This document shows positions 44,308 to 53,002 of a DNA stretch of 64,000 nucleotides, piece after piece. Every line of letters starts with the position of its first letter. Positions within the stretch are counted from its first letter, which is position 1. Source of the DNA: Lachnospiraceae bacterium. Its GTDB lineage: Bacteria > Bacillota > Clostridia > Lachnospirales > Lachnospiraceae. The DNA is taken from assembly GCA_022510615.1 (NCBI GenBank), contig JAFLTC010000005.1, forward strand, positions 47,334-111,333, read 5' to 3'. Below the pieces are notes generated by a model. The model worked only from the letters and a program-made list of their open reading frames with translations. It searched no databases and was not told the DNA's origin. The translations under genes were made by a program, and so were the position numbers.

Positions 44308-45054
44308 TCAGCGCCCCTCCAGCCGCAAAATCTCCTTCTTCAACCGCTTCATAATTTTCTTTTCCAGTCTGGAGATATAACTCTGGGAAATCCCGAGTTC
44401 ATCTGCCACCTCTTTCTGGGTCAGTTCCCGTCCCTGGGCATCTCCCAGACCAAAGCGGAGGCGGATAATTTTCTGCTCTCTCTCACTGAGGGTTTCTAAC
44501 GCCTTTCGCAGAAGTTTTCTGTCCACCTCCCGCTCAATGTCCTTATAAATAATATCTTCACTGGTTCCTAAAATATCGGACAAAAGAAGTTCATTTCCAT
44601 CCCAGTCTACATTCAGCGGTTCATCAATGGATACTTCCATTTTCGTCTTATTGTTCCGCCTTAAATACATAAGTATTTCATTCTCAATACACCGGGAGGC
44701 GTAGGTAGCCAGTTTAATATTCTTTTCCGGGTTGAAGGTATTGATGGCTTTCATCAGGCCGATTGTACCGATGGAAATTAAATCTTCTACACCGACACCG
44801 GTATTATCAAATTTCTTTGCTATGTACACGACCAGTCTCAGATTATGTTCCACCAGCATATTTCTTGCCCATTCATCTTCCTCATCTCCCAGGCACTCAA
44901 TACAGGCAGCCTCCTCTCCCGGCTCCAGCGGTGCCGGCAGAATTTCCGCTCCTCCGATATAGTGGATATCTCCTCCCTGATGAAAGAAAATGCTCCGCCA
45001 GTCCTGCATCATCCGGAATTGAAAACGATTTGGCATAGAAATTCGTAGTAACAT
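44308..45054 (-). CDS. sigE: Sporulation sigma factor SigE precursor
   Basis: Pro-sigma-E controls the mother cell early in sporulation. The 248-residue protein has an N-terminal pro-sequence of about 30 residues ([20 protein letters not shown]) removed by SpoIIGA, then region 2 ([60 protein letters not shown]) and region 4 ([20 protein letters not shown]). AGGAGG lies eight bases before the ATG. It follows spoIIGA by 16 bp; here, unlike many relatives, sigG is not next but 22 kb away. Confidence 0.97.
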   Translation of the reverse strand: MLLRISMPNRFQFRMMQDWRSIFFHQGGDIHYIGGAEILPAPLEPGEEAACIECLGDEEDEWARNMLVEHNLRLVVYIAKKFDNTGVGVEDLISIGTIGLMKAINTFNPEKNIKLATYASRCIENEILMYLRRNNKTKMEVSIDEPLNVDWDGNELLLSDILGTSEDIIYKDIEREVDRKLLRKALETLSEREQKIIRLRFGLGDAQGRELTQKEVADELGISQSYISRLEKKIMKRLKKEILRLEGR

Positions 45055-45070
45055 TGTATTATCCTCCTGT

Positions 45071-45871
45071 TCATAAATTCATTAACATATCGGGATGTAA
45101 TATGATTTCGTATTCCCCATCCACAGATATATAACTGTCATAAAGCGCAATCCATGGTTTATCCCATCGATGCCACACTCCGTCTTTCCCTTTTATTTCT
45201 ATGTAATCTGATTGGAATGCCGGTATCATTCCCGTATCCTTTCCCAGAGAGTGAAAGGGTATGTAACGGAATATCACTTCCTTTTCCCCCTTTAAAACCG
45301 GCAGAAAGAAATCTTTTTCACCAATCAGAACGGGCTTCTGGCTAAAGGGCTCCCTCAACTGGTTTCCCGTATCCAGAAAACCAATTCCACAAATCTGTTC
45401 CCCATCATGATACAGTCGCACGACATAATACTGCTCGGTCTTTTTTTCCATCTGCCTTTTCAGGGGAAGCAGCCGGTAACAGAAAAACAAAACCGCTCCC
45501 GCACCAAAGAGCAATACGAAGGTATTTCCCCTCGCAAAGGGCAGGTTCTGGATAGAAAGAAGAATCCCTGCCAGAATAAAGGCGGAAACATAAAACATCA
45601 AAAGATTCCAGAGCATTGCTCTCTTTGTCGTTTTCCCAAAGGCAATTCTTAGAATTCCTGCACTGCCCACCAAATATAAAAGAATCAATAGCAAAAGCTG
45701 CCTGTGTACATGAAAGACAAGAAGTCCCACAGACAGGACTGCTCCTGCTGCCGCTGCCGCTATCAGACGCCCCAGACGGATTTTCCGCTTTTGAAAAAAG
45801 CCGGCAAACATCAGTACAACAAAATTCATCCCCATATTGACGAGAAAAAAAATATCCAGATAGACCTTCAT
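45071..45871 (-). CDS. spoIIGA: Sigma-E processing peptidase SpoIIGA
   Basis: SpoIIGA is the septal membrane aspartic protease that activates pro-sigma-E after a forespore signal. The 266-residue protein has five N-terminal membrane helices (about 1-150, beginning [20 protein letters not shown]) and a C-terminal protease domain with the catalytic [18 protein letters not shown] (DTGN) motif near 175. AGAGGA precedes the ATG. It is the first gene of the spoIIG operon, with a promoter 26-58 bp upstream. Confidence 0.95.
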   Translation of the reverse strand: MKVYLDIFFLVNMGMNFVVLMFAGFFQKRKIRLGRLIAAAAAGAVLSVGLLVFHVHRQLLLLILLYLVGSAGILRIAFGKTTKRAMLWNLLMFYVSAFILAGILLSIQNLPFARGNTFVLLFGAGAVLFFCYRLLPLKRQMEKKTEQYYVVRLYHDGEQICGIGFLDTGNQLREPFSQKPVLIGEKDFFLPVLKGEKEVIFRYIPFHSLGKDTGMIPAFQSDYIEIKGKDGVWHRWDKPWIALYDSYISVDGEYEIILHPDMLMNL

Positions 45872-45896
45872 GCGCTTCCTCTTTTCTATGACTCAC

Positions 45897-45929
45897 ATTA
45901 TAGCGGTATCCTTTTGCGTATTTTGTCAA
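45897..45929 (-). promoter_or_regulatory. spoIIG promoter with 21-bp spacer and overlapping Spo0A box
   Basis: Minus strand TTGACA (45924-45929), then 21 bp, then TATAAT (45897-45902). Such over-long spacing is known for the Spo0A-activated spoIIG promoter of B. subtilis (22 bp). The -35 lies within TTTGTCAAA (plus strand 45922-45930), which fits the Spo0A box TTTGTCRAA. The whole 45872-46195 stretch has no gene; it holds this promoter, two further Spo0A boxes and the ppiB promoter and leader. Confidence 0.75.
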
Positions 45930-45965
45930 AGAGGCGTGGAAAAAACAGGAAATTTATCTTCTCAT

Positions 45966-45972
45966 TTCGACA
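45966..45972 (-). promoter_or_regulatory. Spo0A box (upstream of spoIIG)
   Basis: TGTCGAA on the minus strand, an exact core 0A box, 37 bp upstream of the spoIIG -35. Confidence 0.55.
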
Positions 45973-46040
45973 GGATTTCATAAAAAATGGCAAAAAAAGA
46001 AAAGATATCCGGTCTGTCCCAAATATCTTTTTGCATATAT

Positions 46041-46047
46041 TGTCGAA
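46041..46047 (+). promoter_or_regulatory. Second Spo0A box, next to the ppiB promoter
   Basis: TGTCGAA, preceded by T, on the plus strand five bases before the ppiB -35. It could serve either the spoIIG or the ppiB promoter. Confidence 0.5.
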
Positions 46048-46051
46048 TCGC

Positions 46052-46080
46052 TTGCATGTTTTTTGGAAATCTTATAGAAT
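46052..46080 (+). promoter_or_regulatory. ppiB promoter
   Basis: TTGCAT (46052-46057), 17-bp spacer, TAGAAT (46075-46080). The expected start is at about 46086-46088, leaving a leader of about 110 nt. Confidence 0.5.
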
Positions 46081-46084
46081 ATTA

Positions 46085-46142
46085 CTCAGTATAAAAGGGG
46101 CGACTGAGAAAAGCGCCCCTCTAAAAAACGCATAGCGTTTTT
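46085..46142 (+). promoter_or_regulatory. Pseudoknot-capable leader with terminator-like hairpin before ppiB
   Basis: CTCAGT (46085-46090) pairs with ACTGAG (46103-46108), and GGGGCG (46097-46102) with CGCCCC (46114-46119), in interleaved order with A-rich loops. AAAAACGC-ATA-GCGTTTTT (46124-46142) follows. The first stem begins at or just before the expected start site. On the minus strand AGGGGCG/CGCCCCT followed by TTTT could stop transcription before it reaches spoIIGA. Confidence 0.45.
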
Positions 46143-46195
46143 GCTCCGCACAAGGGAATTTCCCTAATAAGATAAAAAGAAAGGAATTGAAAAGA

Positions 46196-46720
46196 ATGGC
46201 AAATCAAAATCCAACTGTAACAATTGAAATGGCTTCCGGCGATATTATGAAACTGGAACTGTATCCGGAAACCGCACCAAATACTGTAAACAATTTTATC
46301 TCTCTTGTATCTAAGGGCTTCTACGATGGACTCACCTTTCACCGAATCATTGAGGGTTTCATGATTCAGGGTGGTGATCCGGACGGAAACGGAACCGGCG
46401 GACCGGATTACAGTATTCCCGGTGAATTTTCCGCAAACGGCTTTGATAATCCGCTGCACCACAGTGCCGGCGTTATTTCCATGGCACGGGCACAGGATCC
46501 GGATTCAGCAGGTTCACAATTTTTCATTATGCACAAGGACGCCTCCCATCTGGACGGCTCTTATGCTGCTTTCGGTAAAATTACCGAGGGAATGGATGTG
46601 GTCAATAAGCTGGCTGCCACTGAAACCGACTGGGGCGATGCCCCTTTAGCGCCGGTTGTCATGAAAAAGGTTACGGTAGACACCTACGGCGTGGACTATC
46701 CTGAGCCGGAGAAGGCATAA
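46196..46720 (+). CDS. ppiB: Peptidyl-prolyl cis-trans isomerase, cyclophilin type
   Basis: Catalyses proline isomerisation during protein folding. The 174-residue cytoplasmic protein has the cyclophilin core: ETAPNTVNNFISLVSKGFYD, GLTFHRIIEGFMIQGGDPDG, AGSQFFIMHKDASHLDGSYA and AFGKITEGMDVV. The catalytic Arg lies in FHRII. AAAGGA lies 10 bases before the ATG at 46196; an in-frame TTG nine bases earlier is less likely. It stands alone on the plus strand, with a structured leader, and faces miaB across a hairpin. Confidence 0.95.
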   Translation: MANQNPTVTIEMASGDIMKLELYPETAPNTVNNFISLVSKGFYDGLTFHRIIEGFMIQGGDPDGNGTGGPDYSIPGEFSANGFDNPLHHSAGVISMARAQDPDSAGSQFFIMHKDASHLDGSYAAFGKITEGMDVVNKLAATETDWGDAPLAPVVMKKVTVDTYGVDYPEPEKA

Positions 46721-46725
46721 TACGG

Positions 46726-46756
46726 TGGTGGCATCGTACTTAGCACGATGGTACCA
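46726..46756. terminator. Hairpin between convergent ppiB and miaB
   Basis: TGGTGGCATCGT pairs with ACGATGGTACCA (one mismatch, one wobble). It starts five bases after the ppiB stop. No T-run on either side, so termination is uncertain. Confidence 0.4.
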
Positions 46757-46769
46757 ACATAACGGACTT

Positions 46770-48215
46770 TTACTGCACCTCTCCCATATAATAAAACCCT
46801 TTGCTCTCCGTCAGCTTTACCGGGACAATCTTTCCGATTAAATTCCTGCTGCCGGAGCAATGGACTACCTCATTATTGGAAAGACGTCCGGTAATGAGAG
46901 AAGCATCCTGGCTGTTTACCTCCTCCATCAGAACAGGGACTGTCTGTCCCACTCTTTCTGCCGTAATTTCAGCAGAAATTTTCTGAATGGTTTTTAACAG
47001 CCGGTCGAAACGTTTCTTTACTACTTCCTGTGGCACCTGCTCATCCATGGCTGCCGCAGGAGTCCCGCTTCGCTTTGAGTAGATAAAGGTATAGGCACTG
47101 TCGTAGCGCACCTTTTTTACTACATCTAACGTTTCTTCAAAATCCTCCTCGGTCTCTCCCGGAAATCCCACGATAATATCTGTTGTCAAAGAAATTCCCG
47201 GCATCCTCTGACGAAGTTTGTCCACCAGTTCCAAATAGCCTTCTTTTGTATAATGGCGATTCATTTTCTCAAGAATCCTGCTGCTACCGGATTGCAGCGG
47301 TAGATGAAGATGTGCACAAACTTTTCCGCACTCTTTCATGGCATCCATAAGGTCTTCGGATAAATCCTTTGGGTGGGAAGTCATAAAACGGATTCTCTCC
47401 AGCCCCTCAATTTTATTTACCTCCCGTAACAGCTCGGCAAAGGTCATTTTCTTTTCCAGGGTTTTCCCATAGGAGTTGACATTTTGTCCCAAAAGCATAA
47501 TTTCCACTACGCCATCTGCCACCAGTCCCCGGATTTCCTCCAGAATATCCTCCGGCTCCCGGCTTCGCTCCCGCCCCCTCACATAAGGTACGATACAGTA
47601 GCTGCAAAAGTTATTACAGCCAAACATAATATTCACGCCGGTCTTAAACGGATATTTCCGTTTCCCCGGCAAATCCTCTACAATTTCCTTTGCCTCCTGC
47701 CACACATCCATGACAGGACGGTCCGACTGAATCTGGGTATATAATAATTCTGCCAGCTTATAAATGTTGTGGGTGCCAAATACAAGGTCTACAAAGGGAT
47801 AACTCTTTCGGACATTTTCCACCTCATCCTCTTCCTGCATCATACAACCACAGAGGGCAATTTTCATGGAGGGATTTTTCTTTTTCTGGTTTTTTAAATA
47901 GCCTAGCCGCCCATATATTTTTAAGTTGGCATTTTCTCTTACCGTGCAGGTATTATACAACACGAAATCTGCCACTGGTTCTTCTGTCTCCTGATATCCG
48001 ATGTACTCTAACACAGCAGACATTTTTTCCGAGTCCTTCGCATTCATCTGACAGCCTAAAGTCTGCACCGATACCGTCAGCGGGCGTCCGTTTCTTGCCG
48101 CTTCTTCCTCTGCCCATATTTTACATTTTTTCATAAAATAATACTGGCGTTCCGGTTCTTTTTCCGGTGCTTCCTTTCCTATATCAACCAGTTCCAATCG
48201 TTTGTAATCAAACAT
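46770..48215 (-). CDS. miaB: tRNA-2-methylthio-N6-dimethylallyladenosine synthase MiaB
   Basis: Radical-SAM methylthiotransferase acting on tRNA position 37. The 481-residue protein shows the N-terminal UPF0004 domain (VSVQTLGCQMNAKDSEKMSA with further Cys in NTCTVRENA and ALCGCM), the radical-SAM cluster motif GCNNFCSYCIVPYVRGRERS and a C-terminal TRAM domain. The long N-terminal extension before VSVQTLGC is usual in Firmicutes. GGAGG lies five bases before the ATG at 48215. It follows the HtrA gene by 34 bp and probably shares its transcript. Confidence 0.96.
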   Translation of the reverse strand: MFDYKRLELVDIGKEAPEKEPERQYYFMKKCKIWAEEEAARNGRPLTVSVQTLGCQMNAKDSEKMSAVLEYIGYQETEEPVADFVLYNTCTVRENANLKIYGRLGYLKNQKKKNPSMKIALCGCMMQEEDEVENVRKSYPFVDLVFGTHNIYKLAELLYTQIQSDRPVMDVWQEAKEIVEDLPGKRKYPFKTGVNIMFGCNNFCSYCIVPYVRGRERSREPEDILEEIRGLVADGVVEIMLLGQNVNSYGKTLEKKMTFAELLREVNKIEGLERIRFMTSHPKDLSEDLMDAMKECGKVCAHLHLPLQSGSSRILEKMNRHYTKEGYLELVDKLRQRMPGISLTTDIIVGFPGETEEDFEETLDVVKKVRYDSAYTFIYSKRSGTPAAAMDEQVPQEVVKKRFDRLLKTIQKISAEITAERVGQTVPVLMEEVNSQDASLITGRLSNNEVVHCSGSRNLIGKIVPVKLTESKGFYYMGEVQ

Positions 48216-48249
48216 CGTATCCTCCATTCCGAAGCATCACACTATTTCT

Positions 48250-49416
48250 CTATTCTTTTTTCCCAAATGTCACTTCCAGTGTTTTTTCTCCGGAGCCACT
48301 TCCCTGACCTGTTTTCACTGTAATTGTCCCTTTGTCTCCTGCACGACACTGGGACAATTTTTCAGACAGTTGGGATAAGGTTTTTACTTCTTTTCCATTG
48401 ATGCCGGTAATAATATATCCTGTGCGAAGTCCTGCTTCTTCTGCCGGAGACCTTTCTGATACCTCAGAAATATAAATGCCCTCCACAAGACCATAGGCCT
48501 CTGCTACCTCACGGGAAACATCCTTGCCTACAATGCCAAGATATGCCCGCTCATCCTCCGCTACCGGCTCCTGATTCATCAGTTCATTTAAAATCGGCTC
48601 TGCCGTTGCCATCGGAATCGCAAAGCCCATTCCTTCTATCTCCTCTGAGGCAAATTTGGAAGAATTGATTCCAATGACTGCTCCATTACTATTCACTAAG
48701 GCGCCACCGCTGTTTCCCGGATTAATGGCAGCATCTGTCTGAATCAGCTTCACACTGCTACTGTCTTCGGAATCAATTTCTCTGTCCTTGGCACTGATAT
48801 AACCAACGGTCACACTGGTTCCATAACCAAGGGCATTACCTATCGCTATCGCCCGTTCTCCCACCTTTGTCTGGGTACTGTCACCTACTGTGGCGATTTT
48901 AATATTCTTTTTCGTTGTCTCAGACAGGTCTTTCATATCCACCATAACGACCGCCAAATCCGTGGAAGAATCGGTTCCCTTCACCTGCGCCTTAGCCGTA
49001 CTCTCATCACAAAATTTTATCGTTACACTGTCCGCACCCTCAACCACATGATTGTTGGTGGCAATATAAAGTTTATCTTCCCTTTCTGCAATCAGAATGC
49101 CGGAAGCACTGCCGGTACTCTCTCCGGACTGCATGCCAAAAGGCGTATTCTGCGTAACTGTTTCCGTCACATCAATGGCCACGATAGAAGGGAGCACCCG
49201 TTCGGCAATATCCGATACACTTCCTGTGCCGGCATCGGTACTTCCCGACACAATATTGGTCGTTGACAGCTTCGCTGCCGTATCTTTCTCGTTTTCCATG
49301 ATACTGCTTTCGGTACGGAACAAGTTATTTCCAATCAGGGAAACACCTTGAAAAGTAGTCCCCGCTATCATTCCAAAAATGGCTGCTCCCGCCACCAGCT
49401 TTGCGATTTTTTTCAT
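48250..49416 (-). CDS. HtrA/DegP-like membrane-anchored serine protease
   Basis: A 388-residue S1C-family protease with a membrane helix (about 7-25), protease domain with the triad in IATNNHVVEGAD (His), SSTDLAVVMVDM (Asp) and NPGNSGGALVNSNGAVIGIN (Ser), and one C-terminal PDZ domain (YLGIVGKDVSREVAEAYGLV, GYIITGINGKEVKTLSQLSE). It would degrade or refold misfolded proteins at the outer face of the membrane. AAAGGAT precedes the ATG at 49416; a GTG three codons upstream is possible. miaB follows. Confidence 0.93.
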   Translation of the reverse strand: MKKIAKLVAGAAIFGMIAGTTFQGVSLIGNNLFRTESSIMENEKDTAAKLSTTNIVSGSTDAGTGSVSDIAERVLPSIVAIDVTETVTQNTPFGMQSGESTGSASGILIAEREDKLYIATNNHVVEGADSVTIKFCDESTAKAQVKGTDSSTDLAVVMVDMKDLSETTKKNIKIATVGDSTQTKVGERAIAIGNALGYGTSVTVGYISAKDREIDSEDSSSVKLIQTDAAINPGNSGGALVNSNGAVIGINSSKFASEEIEGMGFAIPMATAEPILNELMNQEPVAEDERAYLGIVGKDVSREVAEAYGLVEGIYISEVSERSPAEEAGLRTGYIITGINGKEVKTLSQLSEKLSQCRAGDKGTITVKTGQGSGSGEKTLEVTFGKKE

Positions 49417-49552
49417 AATAAACACATCCTTTCGATTTTTATGTGTTTATCATATCCGCAAATTGTGAGGGGATTTTGTTTTGTTTTTGAAAGGTTTGTG
49501 TTTGAAATTTGATGATTATGTGAACTTCTCCGACTTTACAGATGGCACACAA

Positions 49553-50680
49553 CTAAAAATTTCCCAGCACCCTTAAAAATGCTGCCTCTTCCCTAATCCC
49601 CCGCAGGGCATTCTGTACAGCGGCATCCTCTAAATTTCCCTCTACGTCAACAAAAAAACGGTACTCCCAGTTTCTCCCCGGTATCGGACGGGACTCGATC
49701 TGGGTCATATTCAAATCGTTATATAAAAAATGTGATAGTATCCGGTACAGGCTTCCACTCTGATGGGGAAGTTCAATGCACAGTGCCAGCTTATTACTTT
49801 CCTCCGTGTAAATTTCCTTTGGTCCGATAATGATAAAGCGAGTACAGTTGTTTTTCTCCTGCTGGATGCTGTCTGCAATGATTTCCAATCCGTACTCCTT
49901 CGCCGCTCTCCGACTGGCGATCGCCGCCTGGGTATGGTCTGCTTCCTTCGCAACCTTTTTTGCCGCCGCTGCCGTACTGTCGTACTCAATTCCCTCATAG
50001 GCAGGATGCGCCTCCATAAACTCCTGACATTGAAGCAGTCCCTGTGGATGGGAATATACTTTCTTTATTTCTTCTAATTTCGTTCCCACCGGTGCCAGCA
50101 GACACTGGTCAATTCTCATGACATGCTCACCCACAATGGCATTTTTGTACCGGAGAAGCAAATCATAATTCGCCGTAATTCCTCCGGTGGAGGAATTTTC
50201 TATCGGCAGAACACCAAAATCCGCATCCCCGTTTTGCACTGCCTCCATCACTCCCTGAAAACTCTGACAGCTGATTCCCTCTACATCCGTGCCAAAAACA
50301 TCTTCCATGGCCTGCTGGGTATGGGTTCCCGGTACACCAAAATAATACACCGTTTTTCCCTTGCCGGGCACAATCTTTTCCACTTTCTGAAAAGCTGTCA
50401 CCTCTTCCGTATGTGGCAGCACCCCATACTGATATTTCCGGCTGATGGACATAATCTGGCTGAAAAGCTCTCTGACTGCCCGTTCGTTAAATTCATTGTG
50501 AGACATAGCCCCCAGTTTTTCCAGTTTCTTTTCCTCTCTCTCTTTGTCCAAAACCGGCTTCCCTGTTTTTAGCTTATATTTTGCCACTTCATTTGACACA
50601 GCCATTCTCTTTTCAAACAAATCCACAATCTGACTGTCTATCTCATCAATCTGTTGTCTGGATACCGATAAATCTATCAT
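49553..50680 (-). CDS. pheA: Bifunctional chorismate mutase/prephenate dehydratase
   Basis: Converts chorismate through prephenate to phenylpyruvate in phenylalanine synthesis. The 375-residue protein has an N-terminal chorismate mutase (IDEIDSQIVDLFEKRMAVSN), a prephenate dehydratase (VYYFGVPGTHTQQAMEDVFG; FGVLPIENSSTGGITANYDL; NNCTRFIII near its end) and a C-terminal ACT domain with ESRPIPGRNWEYRFFVDVEG. Start: ATG at 50678-50680 behind GGAGG, overlapping the folBK stop in ATGA. A longer start at 50749 would lie inside folBK. Confidence 0.95.
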   Translation of the reverse strand: MIDLSVSRQQIDEIDSQIVDLFEKRMAVSNEVAKYKLKTGKPVLDKEREEKKLEKLGAMSHNEFNERAVRELFSQIMSISRKYQYGVLPHTEEVTAFQKVEKIVPGKGKTVYYFGVPGTHTQQAMEDVFGTDVEGISCQSFQGVMEAVQNGDADFGVLPIENSSTGGITANYDLLLRYKNAIVGEHVMRIDQCLLAPVGTKLEEIKKVYSHPQGLLQCQEFMEAHPAYEGIEYDSTAAAAKKVAKEADHTQAAIASRRAAKEYGLEIIADSIQQEKNNCTRFIIIGPKEIYTEESNKLALCIELPHQSGSLYRILSHFLYNDLNMTQIESRPIPGRNWEYRFFVDVEGNLEDAAVQNALRGIREEAAFLRVLGNF

Positions 50681-51501
50681 TCCTCTTCCTCCTTCATCCT
50701 TTCTGCCAGTTCGCTCACTGTCCGGTGCAAAACCGGATGAAATGCCCATGGTGCGATCTGCGATAACGGCTGTAACACAAACTGCCTTATATGCATTTCT
50801 CTGTGGGGAATCGTAAGGCTTTCCGTCTGGATAATTTTATCACCAAAAAGAACAATATCCAAATCTATCGTCCGGGGTCCCCAGTGGATTGTCCTCTCCC
50901 TCTTTCCCTCTCTTTCTATTTCATGAATTCTCTCCAATAGTTCTTCCGGAGAATATAACGTACAAAACCCGACGGCACCGTTTAAGAACTTATCCTGCTC
51001 CGTATAACCATAGGGTTCCGTTTCTATCAGCTCCGATACTGTCAGTTCACATATCTTTTTGTCCTGCCTCAGAGCTTCAACGGCTTTTTCAATATTTTCC
51101 CTCTTATTTCCCATATTGGAACCCACCGACAAATACGCCGGCACCCATTCTCTCTCTATTCTGACACAGACGGTGTCCAGAGGAAGCAATATCGGCGCCC
51201 ACGGTTTTTTCAGTTCCACCCGGACCTTTCTAACCAGAGGAAAATTCATCAGTATATCCTCTGCCAGATGCTCCGCCACCGCTTCCAGCAGTTTATAATT
51301 TTTTTCCTTCATCCGGCTCTCTACAAAATGAGACAGAGCGGCGTAATCAATGGAAAAGGATAAATCATCACTGGTACCTGCCCTTTTTGTATCCGTATAC
51401 AAAACAAGGGACACTAAAAACTTCTGTCCCAGGACATTTTCTTCCTTCAATACACCATGATGACAATATACTTCCAGATTTTCGATTCGTATCTCATCCA
51501 T
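50677..51501 (-). CDS. folBK: Dihydroneopterin aldolase/HPPK fusion
   Basis: A 274-residue bifunctional folate enzyme. Residues 1-118 are dihydroneopterin aldolase (IENLEVYCHHGVLKEENVLG; LLEAVAEHLAEDIL); residues 120-274 are 6-hydroxymethyl-dihydropterin pyrophosphokinase (AYLSVGSNMGNKRENIEKAV; FLNGAVGF; RTIHWGPRTIDLDIVLFGDK; LTIPHREMHIRQFVLQPL). The fused form is common in Clostridia. It lies 18 bp after folP and is coupled to pheA. Confidence 0.95.
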   Translation of the reverse strand: MDEIRIENLEVYCHHGVLKEENVLGQKFLVSLVLYTDTKRAGTSDDLSFSIDYAALSHFVESRMKEKNYKLLEAVAEHLAEDILMNFPLVRKVRVELKKPWAPILLPLDTVCVRIEREWVPAYLSVGSNMGNKRENIEKAVEALRQDKKICELTVSELIETEPYGYTEQDKFLNGAVGFCTLYSPEELLERIHEIEREGKRERTIHWGPRTIDLDIVLFGDKIIQTESLTIPHREMHIRQFVLQPLSQIAPWAFHPVLHRTVSELAERMKEEEE

Positions 51502-51519
51502 TCTGGCACCTCCGGTTTC

Positions 51520-52332
51520 TCAGTCTGCCCTATGTAAAATAGCATCTGCCATTTTCAGCGCCCGGACATTTTTCTCCACATCATGTACTCGGACATACTC
51601 ACAACCCTTTATCGCTCCTATTACACTGGTGGCTATCGTGCCCTCTTCCCTCTCTGTAACGGGCAAATCCAGTGTCAGTCCAATCATACTTTTTCTGGAT
51701 GCCCCTAACAACACCGGGTATCCCAGTGCCACAATATCCTCCAGATGATTCATAATCATCAGGTTCTGCTCATAGGTCTTTCCAAACCCCACACCTGGGT
51801 CTAAGATAATATTTTCCTCTTTCACACCATGCTTTTTTGCAATGGCAAGGGATATTTGTAAATCCTCGATTACTTCTTGCAGGTAATCGGTATATTCCGC
51901 TTTCTCCCGGTTGTGCATTAAACAAACCGGTATATCTTTTTCTGCTGCCAGCACAGACATACCCTCATCATAGCGAAAGCCCCATATATCATTGAGAAGG
52001 TCTGCTCCTGCCGCAATAGCTTCTGCTGCCACGGTACTTTTATAGGTATCCACGGATACCGGTATATCAAACTGTTTTTTGATCTCCTCTATAACCGGTA
52101 CAATACGCTGGATTTCCTCTTCCTCATGAATTTGTATATGCCCCGGCCTTGTGGATTCCCCTCCTACGTCAATGAGGTCAGCCCCCTCTTTTATCATCCT
52201 CTCAACTGCCTTCATGGCATCTGATACACTGTTATATTCTCCTCCATCGGAAAAAGAATCCGGTGTCACATTTAAAATCCCCATAACATAGGTCCTCACA
52301 CCGGAAGGAAACTCTCGACCGCCGATTCTCAT
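51520..52332 (-). CDS. folP: Dihydropteroate synthase
   Basis: Joins p-aminobenzoate to the pterin pyrophosphate; the sulfonamide target. The 270-residue TIM-barrel protein shows YVMGILNVTPDSFSDGG, GADLIDVGGESTRPGH, LLNDIWGFRYDEGM, ILDPGVGFGKTYEQNLMIMN and LLGASRKSMIG with a final YVRVHDV, all family signatures. The ATG at 52332 follows GGAGG with good spacing; a GTG six codons upstream would cover that site. folE is 24 bp upstream. Confidence 0.96.
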   Translation of the reverse strand: MRIGGREFPSGVRTYVMGILNVTPDSFSDGGEYNSVSDAMKAVERMIKEGADLIDVGGESTRPGHIQIHEEEEIQRIVPVIEEIKKQFDIPVSVDTYKSTVAAEAIAAGADLLNDIWGFRYDEGMSVLAAEKDIPVCLMHNREKAEYTDYLQEVIEDLQISLAIAKKHGVKEENIILDPGVGFGKTYEQNLMIMNHLEDIVALGYPVLLGASRKSMIGLTLDLPVTEREEGTIATSVIGAIKGCEYVRVHDVEKNVRALKMADAILHRAD

Positions 52333-52356
52333 TTTTACCTCCAATTGCACACGCTT

Positions 52357-52911
52357 TTACCTTCCAATGAGCTTCATAAACATCTGCTGACGGTTACTGT
52401 CCTCTTTAAAAACACCCTGCACCGAATAGGTGGCGGTCTGTGTTCCCGGCTTTTTTATCCCCCGCATGGACATACACAAATGCTCCGCCTCTATCATTAC
52501 CATAACGCCCTTTGGCTTTAGCTCCTTCATAACAGCCTCGGCAATCTGACCGGTAAGTTGTTCCTGTATCTGGGCGCGTCTGGCATATACCTCCACCGTG
52601 CGTGCCAATTTACTTAAGCCCACCACTTTTCCATCCGGAATATATCCGATATGTACCTTTCCAAAAAAAGGAAGCAGATGATGTTCACATACGGAATAAA
52701 AGGGAATGTCTCTCTCCACTACCATCTCCCCCGTGTCGGAGGAAAAGGTTCTCAAAAGATGTTCCCCTGCATCCTGGGTATAGCCGCCAAAGATTTCCTC
52801 ACACATATCGGCAATCCGCTTTGGCGTATCCTGCAAGCCCTCTCTTGTGGGGTCTTCCCCGATTCCCTCTAAAAATAATTGTACTGCCTGCCTGATTTTC
52901 TCGTGATCCAT
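52357..52911 (-). CDS. folE: GTP cyclohydrolase I
   Basis: First enzyme of folate synthesis, converting GTP to dihydroneopterin triphosphate. The 184-residue protein carries [20 protein letters not shown] (zinc Cys/His), [20 protein letters not shown] and [20 protein letters not shown] with the second zinc Cys. The ATG at 52911 behind GAGG is chosen; an upstream frame to 52962 would pass through the leader hairpin. It has its own promoter at 52974-53002. Confidence 0.96.
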   Translation of the reverse strand: MDHEKIRQAVQLFLEGIGEDPTREGLQDTPKRIADMCEEIFGGYTQDAGEHLLRTFSSDTGEMVVERDIPFYSVCEHHLLPFFGKVHIGYIPDGKVVGLSKLARTVEVYARRAQIQEQLTGQIAEAVMKELKPKGVMVMIEAEHLCMSMRGIKKPGTQTATYSVQGVFKEDSNRQQMFMKLIGR

Positions 52912-52973
52912 AGGTACCTCTTTTCCTATATGCACCAACCGGTGCCATTTATTTCTGTCCACATATAATCATT

Positions 52974-53002
52974 AGTATAGCATGAACCGGTTTATTTCAC
53001 AA
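52974..53002 (-). promoter_or_regulatory. folE promoter
   Basis: Minus strand TTGTGA (52997-53002), 17-bp spacer, TATACT (52974-52979). The -35 overlaps the last codons of ybaK. The leader contains a small hairpin GCACC-GGTT-GGTGC. Confidence 0.55.

Noticed and set aside
49711..49998. Opposite-frame and antisense ORFs inside pheA and other long genes
   Set aside because: No ribosome binding sites or known families, and they coincide with strongly conserved genes in another frame; the same holds for similar shadows across the window.
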